Assembly: GCA_023435505.1 (NCBI GenBank)
Contig: JAEYRR010000226.1
Location: 1 to 6,036 of the forward strand
Reading direction: 5' to 3'
DNA from: Bacillota bacterium
GTDB lineage: Bacteria > Bacillota > Clostridia > Lachnospirales > Lachnospiraceae
Length of the DNA: 6,036 nt
The notes under the pieces are model-generated. The model was not told the origin of the DNA and did not search any database. It saw only the letters and a program-made list of their open reading frames with translations. Below are positions 5,844 to 6,036 of the stretch, piece after piece; positions within the stretch are counted from its first letter, which is position 1; every line of letters begins with the position of its first letter. The translations under genes were made by a program, and so were the position numbers.

Positions 5844-6036
5844 ATGGGTTCTTTGAGTAGCTTATTTATAGGAGTATCTGGATTACAATCTAGTCAGAAT
5901 GCTCTTAATACCACTGCGCACAATTTAACAAATGTAGATACCACGGGATATTCTAGACAGCAGGTACTTATGAGAGATACTACCTACCAGTCCCTGCGTG
6001 TAGGGCATGTCACTTTGAATCAGGTGGGTATCGGTG
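5844..6036 (+). CDS. flgK: Flagellar hook-associated protein FlgK (HAP1), N-terminal part
   Basis: FlgK is a secreted structural protein that forms the first junction ring between hook and flagellin filament. Only the first 64 codons are in the window and the frame is still open at the right edge. The visible part is diagnostic. MGSLSSLFIGVSGLQSSQNA is followed by a rod/hook-type signature, ALNTTAHNLTNVDTTGYSRQ (about residues 20-39), and then by VLMRDTTYQS, the D0 helix that packs into the axial tube and carries the export information. The start codon at 5844 follows a GGTGGTGAG ribosome binding site. The gene follows its chaperone gene flgN by 20 bases. By family precedent flgL, and often fliW and csrA, would follow outside the window, but that is expectation, not observation. 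Confidence 0.92.
   Translation, partial: MGSLSSLFIGVSGLQSSQNALNTTAHNLTNVDTTGYSRQQVLMRDTTYQSLRVGHVTLNQVGIG

Overview
The window looks like a chromosomal segment of a flagellated, low-G+C Gram-positive bacterium of the class Clostridia, most like the Lachnospiraceae. This is inferred from three things: the style of the ParE, ParC, FlgM and FlgN proteins, the strong AGGAGG/GGTGGTGAG-type ribosome binding sites, and the flgM-flgN-flgK gene order. No database search was possible.

Layout, left to right. Positions 1-359 (minus strand) hold the first ~120 residues of an XRE-family helix-turn-helix regulator whose gene runs off the left edge. Positions 360-503 are intergenic and hold two strong inverted repeats. 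Positions 504-2752 (minus) carry parC, the A subunit of topoisomerase IV, interrupted by a single-base frameshift near 849-851. The shift leaves a 652-residue product, with the last part of the C-terminal domain in another frame. Positions 2809-4740 (minus) carry an intact parE, the B subunit, 56 bases upstream of parC in the same direction and almost certainly cotranscribed. Positions 4741-4999 are a divergent intergenic region with a candidate parE promoter on the minus strand and a good sigma-28 (SigD/FliA-type) promoter candidate on the plus strand. Positions 5012-6036 (plus) are the start of a late flagellar operon: flgM (anti-sigma-28), flgN (export chaperone) and flgK (hook-filament junction protein, cut by the right edge).

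How the genes work together. ParE (ATPase and TOPRIM) and ParC (DNA breakage and reunion) form the heterotetrameric type IIA topoisomerase that unlinks daughter chromosomes. FlgM holds sigma-28 inactive until the hook is complete. FlgN escorts FlgK (and usually FlgL) to the export gate. FlgK caps the hook before the filament is built. A sigma-28 site in front of flgM would close the usual autoregulatory loop.

Most of the window is conserved housekeeping and motility DNA, and I found no convincing new defence, mobile or biosynthetic system. The points most worth checking are the parC frameshift, the sigma-28 promoter buried in a palindrome, and the two inverted repeats between parC and the XRE gene.
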